Below are positions 55,975-64,000 of a stretch of 64,000 nucleotides of DNA, piece after piece. The notes under the pieces were generated by a model. It saw nothing but the letters and a program-made list of their open reading frames with translations, had not been told where the DNA came from and made no database searches. This DNA is from Terriglobales bacterium (lineage in GTDB: Bacteria > Acidobacteriota > Terriglobia > Terriglobales > Acidobacteriaceae). The stretch's first letter is position 1, and each line of letters starts with the position of its first letter. Both the position numbers and the translations under genes were made by a program. The DNA is taken from NCBI GenBank assembly GCA_025934735.1, contig JAICWP010000005.1:186001-250000 (forward strand), in the 5' to 3' direction.

Positions 55975-58005
55975 CTATCCCTTCTCAATCACCAGGCTCG
56001 ATTCCCCATCCACCCGAAAGCTGAACCCCGGCGGCACCACCGTCGTAGCCCCGTACTCCACCACGATAGCCGGTCCGCGATAGGTTCGCCGAACCGTCAG
56101 CGCTGCGCGCTCGTACAGCGGCGTGTCTACGCTGCGGCCATCAAACATCACCTTCCGCCGCTCCGCTTTATTTCGCGGTGCCGCCTCCATCGCTGTTTTC
56201 GGCACCTTCGGCCCGCGTAGCCGCGCCCGCAAGCGCAGGGTCACAATCTCCACTTCCCGCTCCCGACGGCTGTACCCATACCGCCGCTGATGCTCGCGGT
56301 GAAACGCCGCCAGCGCCTCTCCGGTAAAGGGCACGTTCAGCTCATATCCCTGGCCGCGGTAGCGCACGTCCAGGCTGCACTCAAACTGGGGAGTCCCCTG
56401 CCACGCTTCCGCCCCAAAGGCGGCGCGCGCCTCCTTTTCGAAGGCGCCAAACTGGCGCCTCAGATCCGCCTCCGGCAATTTGCCCAACGCTCGCCACAGC
56501 ACCGTGCGCGAGTAGTCCTTCACGATGTCGCTCACCAGGATCCCGTAGGCGGAGAGGGCGCCCGGCAAAGGCGGTAGCAGCACCCGGGGAATGCCCAGGG
56601 CCGCCGCCAGTTCGCAGGCATGCATCCCTCCCGCCCCGCCGAAAGCCACCAGCGTGAAATCCCGCGGATCGTGACCGCGCTCGATCGAGACCACCCTCAC
56701 CGCCTTCTCCATGGTCGCATTCACCACGCGAACCACCCCGGCGGCGAATTGCTCCACGCCCAAGCTTGACCGGTTCTTCTGCAACCAGCTCTTCACCACC
56801 CGGCGTGTGCGCTCCGAATCCAGGGCAAATTCCCCGCCCAGAAATTTGTCCGCCGGCAGCCGTCCCAGGAGCAGGTTGGCATCGGTCACGGTGGGCTCCT
56901 CGCCTTTCCCGTAGCAGATGGGACCTGGATCGGCTCCCGCTGAGAGCGGCCCCACCCGCAGCGCACCGCCGGCGTCGAAGCGCGCGATCGAGCCCCCTCC
57001 TGCCCCCACGGTGTGGATGTCGAGCATGGGCACGCGCACCGGCAGGCCCGCCACCTCGGCTTCGTGGCTGGCGCGCGGCTCGCCATCCACCAGCGCCACG
57101 TCGGTGGAGGTGCCGCCCATATCGAAGGAAATGATGCGCTCGAACCCGCTGCGCCGCGCCACCGCCGCAGCTCCTACTACTCCACCTGCCGGCCCCGAGA
57201 GCACGGTGCGCACCGGCTCCGCCGCCGCGGCTGCCACCGAGGTGATCCCGCCGCTCGATTGCATGATGAAAATCGCCGACTTGCTGCCGGTGCCTCCCAG
57301 GCGGCCGCCCAGGTTCTCCAGGTAGCGCTGCATCAGGGGCTGCAGGTAGGCGTTCACCACCACCGTGCTGGCACGCTCGTATTCCCGGAACTCGGGCAAC
57401 ACTACGTGCGCTAGCGAAAGCGGCACCCGCTTCTCGCCAATGACCAGCCCCGCCAGCGCCGCGGCCACGGCGCGCTCATTCTCCGCATTCACAAAGGAGA
57501 ACAGCAGCGACACGGCGACGGCCTGCGGCTCTGCTTTCTCCACCGCCACCCGCAGCCGCTGCAGCTCGGCTTCCCCCGGTCGTTCCAGCACCTTGCCATC
57601 CCACGCTACCCGCTCCCGCACTCCAAAGCGCAGCTCCGGCCCCGCCAGCGGCTCCACTGGATCGAAGAAAAAGTCGTAAAGCTTGGGGCGGGCCTGCCGC
57701 CCGATTTGAATGGAATCCTCAAAGCCTTCGGTGGTGACGAAGGCCACCCGCGCACCACGCCTCTGCAGCAGCGAATTGGTGCCCACCGTGGTCCCGTGCA
57801 GCAGCACAAGTGCAGGTCCTAGGCCGGTGCGCTCCACCGCCTCCACGATGGCCTGCGAGGGATCGCCCGGGGTGGAGAACACCTTCAGCATCCGCAAGCG
57901 GCCTTTTTCCACCCACACGCAGTCGGTAAAGGTGCCGCCCGTGTCCACGGCTACCCGGGCCAGGGGCCGCCGCGAATGGGGAGTAGCTGGTGCTCGCGTT
58001 GCCAT
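55975..58005 (-). CDS. Hydantoinase A/oxoprolinase-type protein (HyuA-like)
   Basis: 676 residues from the ATG at 58005 (ATRAPATPHSRRP). Sugar-kinase-like fold motifs: RVAVDTGGTFTDCV (phosphate 1), LLHGTTVGTNSLLQRRGARV, SGPAGGVVGAAAVARR, SFDMGGTSTDVALVDG (phosphate 2), GAGGGSIARFD and GADPGPICYG. Such subunits work with a HyuB (hydantoinase B) subunit, as in hydantoinases, acetone carboxylase or 5-oxoprolinase. No hyuB gene is adjacent, so it may be an orphan or its partner is elsewhere. The 5' end faces the MscS-type gene across 93 bp. Confidence 0.88.
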   Translation of the reverse strand: MATRAPATPHSRRPLARVAVDTGGTFTDCVWVEKGRLRMLKVFSTPGDPSQAIVEAVERTGLGPALVLLHGTTVGTNSLLQRRGARVAFVTTEGFEDSIQIGRQARPKLYDFFFDPVEPLAGPELRFGVRERVAWDGKVLERPGEAELQRLRVAVEKAEPQAVAVSLLFSFVNAENERAVAAALAGLVIGEKRVPLSLAHVVLPEFREYERASTVVVNAYLQPLMQRYLENLGGRLGGTGSKSAIFIMQSSGGITSVAAAAAEPVRTVLSGPAGGVVGAAAVARRSGFERIISFDMGGTSTDVALVDGEPRASHEAEVAGLPVRVPMLDIHTVGAGGGSIARFDAGGALRVGPLSAGADPGPICYGKGEEPTVTDANLLLGRLPADKFLGGEFALDSERTRRVVKSWLQKNRSSLGVEQFAAGVVRVVNATMEKAVRVVSIERGHDPRDFTLVAFGGAGGMHACELAAALGIPRVLLPPLPGALSAYGILVSDIVKDYSRTVLWRALGKLPEADLRRQFGAFEKEARAAFGAEAWQGTPQFECSLDVRYRGQGYELNVPFTGEALAAFHREHQRRYGYSRREREVEIVTLRLRARLRGPKVPKTAMEAAPRNKAERRKVMFDGRSVDTPLYERAALTVRRTYRGPAIVVEYGATTVVPPGFSFRVDGESSLVIEKG

Positions 58006-58098
58006 AAGAACCAGCCAATGTACCATCTGCGGCTTTGCTTGCCCGAAGGCGCGGCCGCAACCCTGCCACAGGCCTGGCTATCCGCATCCGAATCAGAG

Positions 58099-58995
58099 AT
58101 GGGAACCTTGCAACGCTACCTCCACGATCCTGTGGCCGTGATTGGCACCGTGGTAGCCATAGCCCTGGCCTGGCTGCTCAGTTTCCTGGGCCGCAAGTAT
58201 TTCGACGCGCACGTCCACGATCCCAAGGAGCATTACCGCAAAATCAGGTTCCTGAATACGGCGCTTACGGTCGCCGTGGTAGTTGTGATCGTGGCGCTAT
58301 GGTCGCGCCTGTTCCATGCCAAAGGAACGTTTTGGGGCTTGATCGGAGCCGGGCTGGCTGTGGCACTGAAAGATCCGCTGCTCAGCATCGCCGGCCGCAT
58401 TGCCATTTTTGCCGGGCACATCTACTCCGTTGGCGACCGCATTCAGATTAGCCAGCTCACTGGCGACGTGGTGGACGTCGGCTTCTTTTACACGCGCATG
58501 ATGGAGCTGGGCAACTGGATCGGCGGCGACCAGGCCACTGGCCGAATGGTGCAGTTCAGCAACTCCATCATCTTCGGCAACCCGGTCTACAACTACACCC
58601 AGAACTTCTCCTACATCTGGGATGAGATCCAGCTTCCCATCACCTACAGCAGCAACGTGCAGGAGGCCACCCGGATCCTGGTTGAGGTAGGTAAGCAGTA
58701 CACGCGTGAGTTTCTGGAGGGAGCCCAGGCGCAGATGCAGCGCATGAAGCACTATTTTCTGGTGCCGGACTTCGAGCTCGAGCCCACCGTGTACCTGAAG
58801 GTGACCAGCAACTGGGTGGAGCTAACCTTGCGCTACGTGGTGGAACCAAAGAAGCGGCGCGCCGCCAGCAATTTCATCGGCGCCGAGGTATTCAAGCGGG
58901 TGCAGCAGCGCAAGGACATCAACATCGCCTCCGAAACCATGGACCTCAGCGTCCATCCCGCTGGTGGCGAGTCCGGGCAACCCAAAGCCGCCTGA
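58099..58995 (+). CDS. MscS-family mechanosensitive channel
   Basis: 298 residues from the ATG at 58099. Three N-terminal helices (about 13-30, 47-68, 73-95) are followed by the MscS core: GLIGAGLAVALKDPLLSIAGRIAIF pore-like helix, seen as GAGLAVALKDPLLS, then YSVGDRIQISQLTGDVVDVGFFYTRMMEL and VQFSNSIIFGNPVYNYTQN. The C-terminal domain is soluble. Length close to E. coli MscS (286). It releases solutes on membrane tension in the inner membrane. Confidence 0.92.
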   Translation: MGTLQRYLHDPVAVIGTVVAIALAWLLSFLGRKYFDAHVHDPKEHYRKIRFLNTALTVAVVVVIVALWSRLFHAKGTFWGLIGAGLAVALKDPLLSIAGRIAIFAGHIYSVGDRIQISQLTGDVVDVGFFYTRMMELGNWIGGDQATGRMVQFSNSIIFGNPVYNYTQNFSYIWDEIQLPITYSSNVQEATRILVEVGKQYTREFLEGAQAQMQRMKHYFLVPDFELEPTVYLKVTSNWVELTLRYVVEPKKRRAASNFIGAEVFKRVQQRKDINIASETMDLSVHPAGGESGQPKAA

Positions 58996-59391
58996 CGGCT
59001 GTAGCCTTAACCAAATGCACGTTGTGGCGCGAGCGCCCCGCCTGCGGCGTTGTGGTTGCTCTTTCTGGCGAAGTGACATTCCTCACCTGAACAAACGACT
59101 TCTCTGTGCCTTTTGCGTGTTTGTGTGGAGGAGGGAGGCCTTCAAACAGCACCGGCCGGGTTCCTGAGGTGACGGAGCAGGTTGGCCTCAGGACCCGGCC
59201 GGAAATCGCGGTGGTTGCGAGTGCCGCGATATTGCATCACTGGGGGCATGAGAAGCTCTCCCTACCTGCCGGGTTGCCCCGGTATATCTGTGGATATCAC
59301 TTACTATCCGATAAGCCATTGCTGCCCTCGGCGCACCTTTGTTCCTGGGTTACAATGCCGCGGCCGCCCGACGCGGCCGCAAGGAGCCGCT
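58996..59391. other. Intergenic region before the STAS gene
   Basis: 396 bp. A CTTCTCTGTGCC-like motif (59100) resembles the CTCTGCG repeats elsewhere. It ends in a GC-rich hairpin just before the STAS ribosome-binding site. No gene seen. Confidence 0.5.
59360..59380 (+). promoter_or_regulatory. 5'-leader hairpin next to the STAS gene ribosome-binding site
   Basis: GCGGCCGC (59360-59367), spacer CCGAC-like, GCGGCCGC (59373-59380), immediately followed by AAGGAG and the ATG at 59392. The hairpin could affect initiation of translation. Confidence 0.45.
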
Positions 59392-59739
59392 ATGGCCGTC
59401 CCCGCTCACTCCCGCCTGCTCACCCTGCACACCCGCACTGAGCCTGACGCCATCGTGGTCGAGTGCCGCGGCCGTCTGGTGTGCGAAGCTACCGACCAAC
59501 TACGCCAAACGGTTAAGCCGCTTATTTCCCAGACCAAGTGCCTGGTACTCGATCTGACTGACTTGGCGCACATGGATAGCTCCGGCCTGGGCGCCCTGGT
59601 AGGTCTCTACGTCTCGGCGAAGACGGCCGGCTGCCAGCTGCAGCTGATCAACCTGAATCAGCGCATCCGCCAGCTCCTGGGCATGACTCACCTGCTCTCC
59701 GCCTTCGAAGCCTGCGGCAAATACATGATCAAAATGTAG
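59392..59739 (+). CDS. STAS-domain anti-sigma factor antagonist
   Basis: 115 residues from the ATG at 59392 (AAGGAG at 59381). SpoIIAA/RsbV-like: VVECRGRLVCEATDQLRQTV, then KCLVLDLTDLAHMDSSGLGALV with the phosphorylatable Ser in MDSSGLG, and QLQLINLNQRIRQLLGMTHL. Such proteins bind an anti-sigma kinase when unphosphorylated. No RsbW-type kinase is nearby. The PP2C phosphatase at 16.6-17.6 kb could act on it, but they are 42 kb apart. Confidence 0.92.
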   Translation: MAVPAHSRLLTLHTRTEPDAIVVECRGRLVCEATDQLRQTVKPLISQTKCLVLDLTDLAHMDSSGLGALVGLYVSAKTAGCQLQLINLNQRIRQLLGMTHLLSAFEACGKYMIKM

Positions 59740-59799
59740 TGGGTAGTGGGTAGTTGGTAGCTGGATGTTGGTCGTTGGCAGCTGGTATTGCTCGTGTGG

Positions 59800-59820
59800 G
59801 GACGGGGCTTTGCCCCGTCC
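59800..59820. terminator. Hairpin between convergent STAS and rimI genes
   Basis: GGACGGGGC, loop TTT, GCCCCGTCC: a 9-bp perfect stem between two convergent genes. No long T-run on either side, so terminator activity is uncertain. Confidence 0.5.
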
Positions 59821-59888
59821 AGAAGGCTTTGCCCCTGTGTCCCTGTGTGCGGCGCCGCAAACGCCGGGATTCAATGCCGAACTACCAG

Positions 59889-60380
59889 CTACCCAGCTAC
59901 TTCCTTCAGCCTCTTGCCCAGCAGCAGCGCGTCCAGGTTGTTCTTGTAGTACCGCGGAATGGTCTTGATCAGCTCGTAACCGTGGCGTTTGTAGAAGGCG
60001 ATGGCGGGCGCGTTGTCCACCGCCGTTTCCAGGAACACGTGGCGGCTTCCGCCACCGCTCAGGCGCTCCTCCGCGGCCTGCAGCAGGGCTGACCCCAGGC
60101 GATGACGCCGGGCGTCCGCCCGCACGTCAATGGTGATGATGTGCCCCGCTCCCCGCGTACTGGCCTCGCCGACGATGAAACCCAAAATGTCCTTGCCCGG
60201 CGCGGCTGGCTCCGAAGGCTGGTTCTCTCCCTCCGCGACCAGCGTAAAAGCGCGCGGGCGCCGCATGTAGAAGGCCAGCTCTATTCGGGTGTAGGAGATG
60301 CCGGGCGGAAAGCATTCCTGATCAATTCCCCACAGCTGCTCGAAATCGTCTTTACGGAATTGACGGATGCGGAAGCCCAC
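59889..60380 (-). CDS. rimI: RimI-like ribosomal-protein N-acetyltransferase
   Basis: 163 residues from a GTG. GNAT fold: IRQFRKDDFEQLWGIDQECFPPGISYTR, seen as FEQLWGIDQECFPP, TIDVRADARRHRLGSALLQ (acetyl-CoA binding), FLETAVDNAPAIAFYKRHGYE and IPRYYKNNLDALLLGK. The ECFPP and YY features are typical of RimI, which acetylates ribosomal protein S18. No tsaB or tsaD neighbour, with which rimI often clusters. Confidence 0.87.
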   Translation of the reverse strand: MGFRIRQFRKDDFEQLWGIDQECFPPGISYTRIELAFYMRRPRAFTLVAEGENQPSEPAAPGKDILGFIVGEASTRGAGHIITIDVRADARRHRLGSALLQAAEERLSGGGSRHVFLETAVDNAPAIAFYKRHGYELIKTIPRYYKNNLDALLLGKRLKEVAG

Positions 60381-60409
60381 CCCGCCATTGTAGCGGCAGA
60401 TAAACCGGC

Positions 60410-61066
60410 TCAGAACATGGCGGCAGAGGCGCCGGCTGCCAGGTCGCTTAAGGCCTCAAACAGCCGGCCAGCGCCCTCGCAGTTCAGGTCCAGCGACTTG
60501 AGGGGCAGGGTGGCGGAAAAATGCGGGCTCTTGCGGCGAAATTCGACTCGCTCAAAGTTGCAGTCCCGCGAGGCCAACAGGCCGTTCATCATATTAGTTA
60601 AGTCCTGTTGCCAGTCTCCCCGGGTGGTCAGCACTACCGGGCCGGTGCGCACCAGCACCAGAGAGTCAGCCTGACGGATCCGGCGCGCCTGGCGCTTGCG
60701 CCAGCGGTAATTGTGCACTTCCAGGTTGAAAGCCGGGGGGTAGGCCAGGTCTGCCTCGAAGGTCAGCGCCTCCTGCCGCCCATGCAGCCGGCTTAGCAGC
60801 CAATGCAGGGGCAACTCCCGGGGCTGTAGCTGCACCTTGATGTGGGCTTCCCGAAAGTCCTCAGCGGAAAACTGCAGCTTCAGATGGAAGCACGAGGCCG
60901 AACTCCAGCGCATGCATACCACCCTGCCGTCTCGCCCGCTGGCGGCACAAATCCAGTGCAATAACTGCTGGGCCTTCCTGCGGTTGTAGCTCAGGAGCGC
61001 CAGGTACCAGATTGTCACCACCGCGAGAGCGACTAGAACATCCGCGCCGATGGCCCACGGCTGCAT
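60410..61066 (-). CDS. Membrane-anchored protein of unknown function
   Basis: 218 residues from the ATG at 61066, which puts one membrane segment at 5-25 (AIGADVLVALAVVTIWYLALL) followed by SYNRRKAQQLL. The cytoplasmic part (about 35-215) is mixed alpha/beta and Arg-rich (YRWRKRQARRIRQADSLVLV, PHFSATLPLKSLDLNCEG). No family recognised. The frame is open upstream to 61210 but with atypical residues. It stands 29 bp upstream of rimI on the same strand, so it may be co-transcribed with it. Confidence 0.65.
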   Translation of the reverse strand: MQPWAIGADVLVALAVVTIWYLALLSYNRRKAQQLLHWICAASGRDGRVVCMRWSSASCFHLKLQFSAEDFREAHIKVQLQPRELPLHWLLSRLHGRQEALTFEADLAYPPAFNLEVHNYRWRKRQARRIRQADSLVLVRTGPVVLTTRGDWQQDLTNMMNGLLASRDCNFERVEFRRKSPHFSATLPLKSLDLNCEGAGRLFEALSDLAAGASAAMF

Positions 61067-61472
61067 CACTACAAACAGATGCCGTCCCTCAGGCTCCCAG
61101 ATGTCAATCGCGCTACAAGGAATTTCGATTGCCTGCTGTTCACAACTGAGCTGAAAACACACGAGTTTACCGACGTCGAAACCTGGCGGCCACGCGACCT
61201 TATCGTGCAACCCTCGCCTGACCCATGGGGTAACCGCGGAAACCCTGTCCTGACCCGCGGGCCATCACTGGATGCCTTGCCTGAACCGTTGGCCCACCGT
61301 GGAACCTGGTCCTACCGGTTGAAGCGCTGGGCTTCAGCTCAGCGATCCCAAGACGCTGAGAATCGGGGCTTAGCCCTCGCGTGCCGCGGAGTGGCAAAAG
61401 AGTGTAGCCCCGGGCGTGAGCCCGGGGAATTGAACGGGAGGAATTTAGGAGCGCCGGAGGCGCGAAACAAGT
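61067..61472. other. Intergenic region with structured element, copy 2
   Basis: 406 bp between the desaturase stop and the membrane-protein start. It contains the two-hairpin element at 61408-61463, which ends 10 bp before the desaturase stop codon. No gene seen. Confidence 0.6.
61408..61463 (+). ncRNA. Two-hairpin structured element, copy 2
   Basis: Hairpin A: CCCCGGGC-GTGA-GCCCGGGG (61408-61427), a GNRA loop on the plus strand. Hairpin B: GCGCC-GGA-GGCGC (61451-61463), 23 nt later. Layout and loops match copy 1 at 48455-48511 while the stem bases differ in compensating pairs. It may be an RNA element or a repetitive palindromic element. Confidence 0.5.
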
Positions 61473-62219
61473 TTAGTGTTCGCTGGGCAACGGCAAAGGC
61501 TTCGCCAGGGAGAGCGCCTGCAGCACTCGGATCACCGGCCAGGCCGGATCGAACTCGCCGCGTTTCATGCTCAGCTTGGAAGACGCCGGATATTGATGAT
61601 GGTTGTTATGCAGTCCTTCGCCGCTGGAGAACCAGGCTACCAGCCGCAGGTTGGTCGCGGTATTCTGAAAATTTTTGTACCCGATGGCGTGGCAGGCGCC
61701 GTTGATCACCGCGTTCATGCTGATGTACGCCGCGCCCTGCACGATAAATGTTGCGACTCCAATCACCGGTCCTGCCCAGCCGCCCTGGATCGCCCAGAAC
61801 AGCGCCACAAACATCGAAATCCCCACCGCCAATCCCAGCGAGCCTCGTCCCAGCACCGCTTCCACCCGGGTGTGCGGCATGTCGCGCGTGTACTTCTCGA
61901 CAACGTCCGGCTTCTTGGCCTCGCGCGCGTAATAGAACGCGTTCAGGAACAACACTTTCCACAAGCCCACCAAGTACGGGCTATGCGGATCGCCTTCCTC
62001 GTCGGTGAAGTGGTGGTGCTTGCGGTGCACCGCTATCCACTCGCGGGCGTTGATGCCGGTAAACAGCCACAACTCCGTCCGCATCAGCAGCGCTACCGCG
62101 GGATGCAGCCGCAGCCCTTTGTGGGCCATGGCCCGGTGCAAATAAATGGTCGTGCAAAAGCCGGAGACCTGCATTACGACGAAGGCCACAGCGACGGCGA
62201 TAAGAATGGTGCTTAGCAT
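61473..62219 (-). CDS. Fatty-acid (acyl-CoA delta-9 type) desaturase
   Basis: 248 residues. Three histidine boxes: HRAMAH, HRKHHH and HNNHH, in the order and spacing of membrane desaturases with a di-iron site. Four membrane helices or so (about 3-25, 35-55, 130-155, 160-180). The compact form lacks a cytochrome b5 domain. It introduces a cis double bond into acyl chains in the membrane, adjusting fluidity; the electron donor is unknown. Its stop is directly followed by the structured element. Confidence 0.93.
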   Translation of the reverse strand: MLSTILIAVAVAFVVMQVSGFCTTIYLHRAMAHKGLRLHPAVALLMRTELWLFTGINAREWIAVHRKHHHFTDEEGDPHSPYLVGLWKVLFLNAFYYAREAKKPDVVEKYTRDMPHTRVEAVLGRGSLGLAVGISMFVALFWAIQGGWAGPVIGVATFIVQGAAYISMNAVINGACHAIGYKNFQNTATNLRLVAWFSSGEGLHNNHHQYPASSKLSMKRGEFDPAWPVIRVLQALSLAKPLPLPSEH

Positions 62220-62364
62220 TGCCCTGCTTTCTACTGGACTGGATTGGGAAAAGGAATGTTCCCGACTGCGAACTGAACAAGTGCTCTTTACGAGTGCTCT
62301 AGCTATTGTAGCGAATTTCGCGACGCTCTGGGGGCTTCAGAGTACGATTTTTAGGCCATGTACC

Positions 62365-63246
62365 TTAGGCGGAAGTGCCTTTAACTTCAACGCCCGCCCA
62401 CTTCTCCAGCAATGCCAGCGTGGCCGCATAGTCCAGGTCGGCTTGGCCCTCGTCGGTGGCGATTTCGTAAATCTCCTCCACCGTCTCCAGAGCAGGCAGC
62501 TTGATGCGCGCTTCCCGCGCCGCATCCAGCATCAGGTGAATGTCTTTGTGCATCAGCCGCAGCGGGAAGTTGGGCGAGAAATCGCGCTTCAGCACAAAGG
62601 GCGCTTTGTACTCCACCACTCCTGAACGCACCATGGAGGCGTTCACCAGCTCCAGCAACTTCTCAGCTTTCACTCCCAGCTTGGTGGCCAGAGTTAGCCC
62701 CTCGGCGAAGCCCTCGTAGGTGAGCGCGATCATCAGGTTCATGGCGATCTTGGCTGACTGTCCCTGGCCGCTCTCGCCCACGCGCACCATGAGCTTACCC
62801 ATGGCGGCAAACAGCGGCTTCAGCCGGTCCACCGTCGCTTCGGCTCCGCCCACGATAAAGATCAGCTGCCCACCTTCCGCCCCGATCTTCGAGCCGGTGA
62901 CCGGCGCATCCACATAATCACTGCCTTTCGCCCGGATCCGCTCGGCAAACTTCAGCGTCGCCGAAGGTGAAATCGTGCTCGAATCCACCACCACTGCGCC
63001 TGACTCCAAGCCCTTCTCCACGCCTTCCGGCCCGAACAGCACCTGCTCCACCGCCTCGGTGTCGGAGACGCACATCCACACCACCTCCGCGCCCCGCGCC
63101 GCTTCCGCCGGCGAGGCCGCCGCTTGCGCTCCCTCCAATTCTTTTCCGGCGCTGCGGTTCCAGGTGCTCACCTCGTGCCCCGCCTTCACCAGATTGGCCG
63201 CCATCGGCCGGCCCATAATCCCTAATCCCAGGAATGCCACGCGCAT
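62365..63246 (-). CDS. NAD-binding beta-hydroxyacid dehydrogenase (3-hydroxyisobutyrate/GarR family)
   Basis: 293 residues. N-terminal Rossmann motif MRVAFLGLGIMGRPMAANLVKAG (seen as FLGLGIMGRPMAANL), substrate motif DAPVTGSKIGAEGGQL and the helical C-terminal domain with GQSAKIAMNLMIALTYEGFAE, in which the Lys-Asn pair is catalytic. HMLDAARE-like and LPALETVEEIYEIA complete the family profile. Substrates in this family include 3-hydroxyisobutyrate, tartronate semialdehyde and succinic semialdehyde; which one is used here is not clear. Single gene on the minus strand, facing the partial metallo-beta-lactamase gene. Confidence 0.92.
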   Translation of the reverse strand: MRVAFLGLGIMGRPMAANLVKAGHEVSTWNRSAGKELEGAQAAASPAEAARGAEVVWMCVSDTEAVEQVLFGPEGVEKGLESGAVVVDSSTISPSATLKFAERIRAKGSDYVDAPVTGSKIGAEGGQLIFIVGGAEATVDRLKPLFAAMGKLMVRVGESGQGQSAKIAMNLMIALTYEGFAEGLTLATKLGVKAEKLLELVNASMVRSGVVEYKAPFVLKRDFSPNFPLRLMHKDIHLMLDAAREARIKLPALETVEEIYEIATDEGQADLDYAATLALLEKWAGVEVKGTSA

Positions 63247-63439
63247 ATGAATCCTCTCTTTGTGCCTGCCAGCGATTAGAAATGACGGTTATCCACGTGG
63301 TCAAGCAACCGCCGCCAGGATTCTTCTAAAATGGTGTGCAGTTGCATGGAATGTGCGCGGCAAGTTTGCGCGGCGATGGGGCGCCGAGACTCGGCTACCC
63401 TTGCATCGTCGGTGAATGTAGCAGCGTCTAATCACTTAC

Positions 63440-64000
63440 ATGCTGAATTTGACCCTCAGGCGGCGTGCGCGGCAGTTCACCCGCCTGGTGCGCCATTCCG
63501 CGGTCACGCCGCGCACCGGCAAGACCTACAAACCAGTATTGGCCACCGACGGCCAGCTGGGCATCACCTTCATCGGCCACTCCAGCTTTTTCCTGCAGAT
63601 GGCCGGGCAGCGCGTGCTGGTGGACCCGAACTTCGCCCGCTGGCTGTTCGTGCTCAAGCGCCTGCGCCGGCCGGGCCTGCAGATTCGCGACCTGCCGCCG
63701 ATTGACGTGGTGCTCGTCACCCATGCCCACTTCGACCACCTGCACCGGCCGTCGCTGCGCGCCATTGCCCGTGCCACTCGCCGCCGCCGCGGCTCCGGCC
63801 CGGTGATCGTCATCCCCAGCCACGTGCACGACCTGGTGGCTGACCTGGGCTTCAGCAAAATTGTGGAGCTGGACTGGTGGCAGGACTACCGCCACAACGG
63901 CCTCACCGTCAACAGCGTGCCCTCGCGCCACTGGGGTGCCCGCATTATTAAGGATGCGCACCGCGGCTACGGCGGCTATGTTCTCGAAGACAAACACCTC
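63440..64000 (+). CDS. Metallo-beta-lactamase-fold hydrolase (UlaG/NAPE-PLD-like), 3'-partial
   Basis: 187 codons from the ATG at 63440, open to the window end, so the gene is incomplete. ITFIGHSSFFLQMAGQRVLVDPNF is the usual first strand and metal-hydrolase entry; the zinc motif is VLVTHAHFDHLHRPSL (HxHxDH), and SRHWGARI gives a further His. The arrangement fits the L-ascorbate-6-phosphate lactonase/N-acyl-PE phospholipase-D-like branch of the fold. The N-terminus is Arg-rich and lacks a signal peptide. Substrate unknown. Confidence 0.87.
   Translation, partial: MLNLTLRRRARQFTRLVRHSAVTPRTGKTYKPVLATDGQLGITFIGHSSFFLQMAGQRVLVDPNFARWLFVLKRLRRPGLQIRDLPPIDVVLVTHAHFDHLHRPSLRAIARATRRRRGSGPVIVIPSHVHDLVADLGFSKIVELDWWQDYRHNGLTVNSVPSRHWGARIIKDAHRGYGGYVLEDKHL

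Noticed and set aside
59740-59799. GGTAGTTGGTAGCTGG-type run after the STAS gene as a gene or CRISPR-like repeat
   Set aside because: The units are irregular in length and without spacers; best seen as simple sequence.

Overview
The window looks like the chromosome of a free-living Acidobacteriota bacterium (Terriglobia-like, probably soil or a metagenome bin). This is inferred from GC-rich DNA, an Oar-type TonB-dependent receptor with an N-terminal carboxypeptidase-regulatory-like domain, an FG-GAP/ASPIC-UnbV protein, sulfatase-TPR fusions, and a VWA protein of the type described as the acidobacterial VWFA-related domain. No 16S rRNA, prophage, insertion sequence or CRISPR array is visible.

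Layout. (1) 1-15.1 kb is a cell-envelope island: three sulfatase-like/TPR fusions, a secreted TPR protein, the large outer-membrane receptor, a translationally coupled TPR + FG-GAP/UnbV pair, and a small beta-barrel protein. All three sulfatase-like enzymes have Thr where true sulfatases have the formylglycine Cys. (2) 15.3-24.4 kb is regulatory: a lone receiver protein, an apparent four-gene operon (histidine kinase, OmpR-type regulator, PP2C/SpoIIE phosphatase, ECF sigma factor), a Sel1-repeat protein, an ECF sigma/anti-sigma pair and another ECF sigma. (3) 24.5-33 kb holds a GNAT acetyltransferase, cstA-ybdD, a large secreted Ig-repeat protein, an HhH lipoprotein, a cation/proton antiporter and an orphan secreted protein. 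(4) 33.0-36.9 kb is bounded by an intact tRNA-Glu(TTC) gene and a direct-repeat copy of its 3' half, the footprint of tRNA-targeted integration. It carries an orphan Cys-containing secreted protein and a metzincin protease with a decayed tail, but no integrase. (5) 37.1-38.3 kb has a 111-bp tandem duplication and a GxxExxY nuclease-like gene bracketed by inverted repeats. (6) 38.3-63.2 kb is mostly housekeeping: ppdK, glyS, glyQ, recO, a ferredoxin, an AcnB-ordered aconitase-family enzyme, an Hfq-like/inositol-monophosphatase pair, a VWA protein, a MoaD-MoaE fusion, lon, two small stress proteins, a HyuA-like protein, an MscS-type channel, a STAS protein, rimI, a desaturase and a beta-hydroxyacid dehydrogenase. 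A metallo-beta-lactamase-fold gene runs off the right edge.

Strongest leads: two intergenic elements (about 48.45 and 61.41 kb) with the same two-hairpin plan, different stem sequences that still pair, and conserved GNRA and GGA loops; the tRNA-Glu-bounded island; the GxxExxY gene between inverted repeats; the kinase-regulator-phosphatase-sigma operon; and the Thr-type sulfatase-TPR/receptor/UnbV locus. All positions come from reading the sequence; no searches, alignments or folding programs were run.
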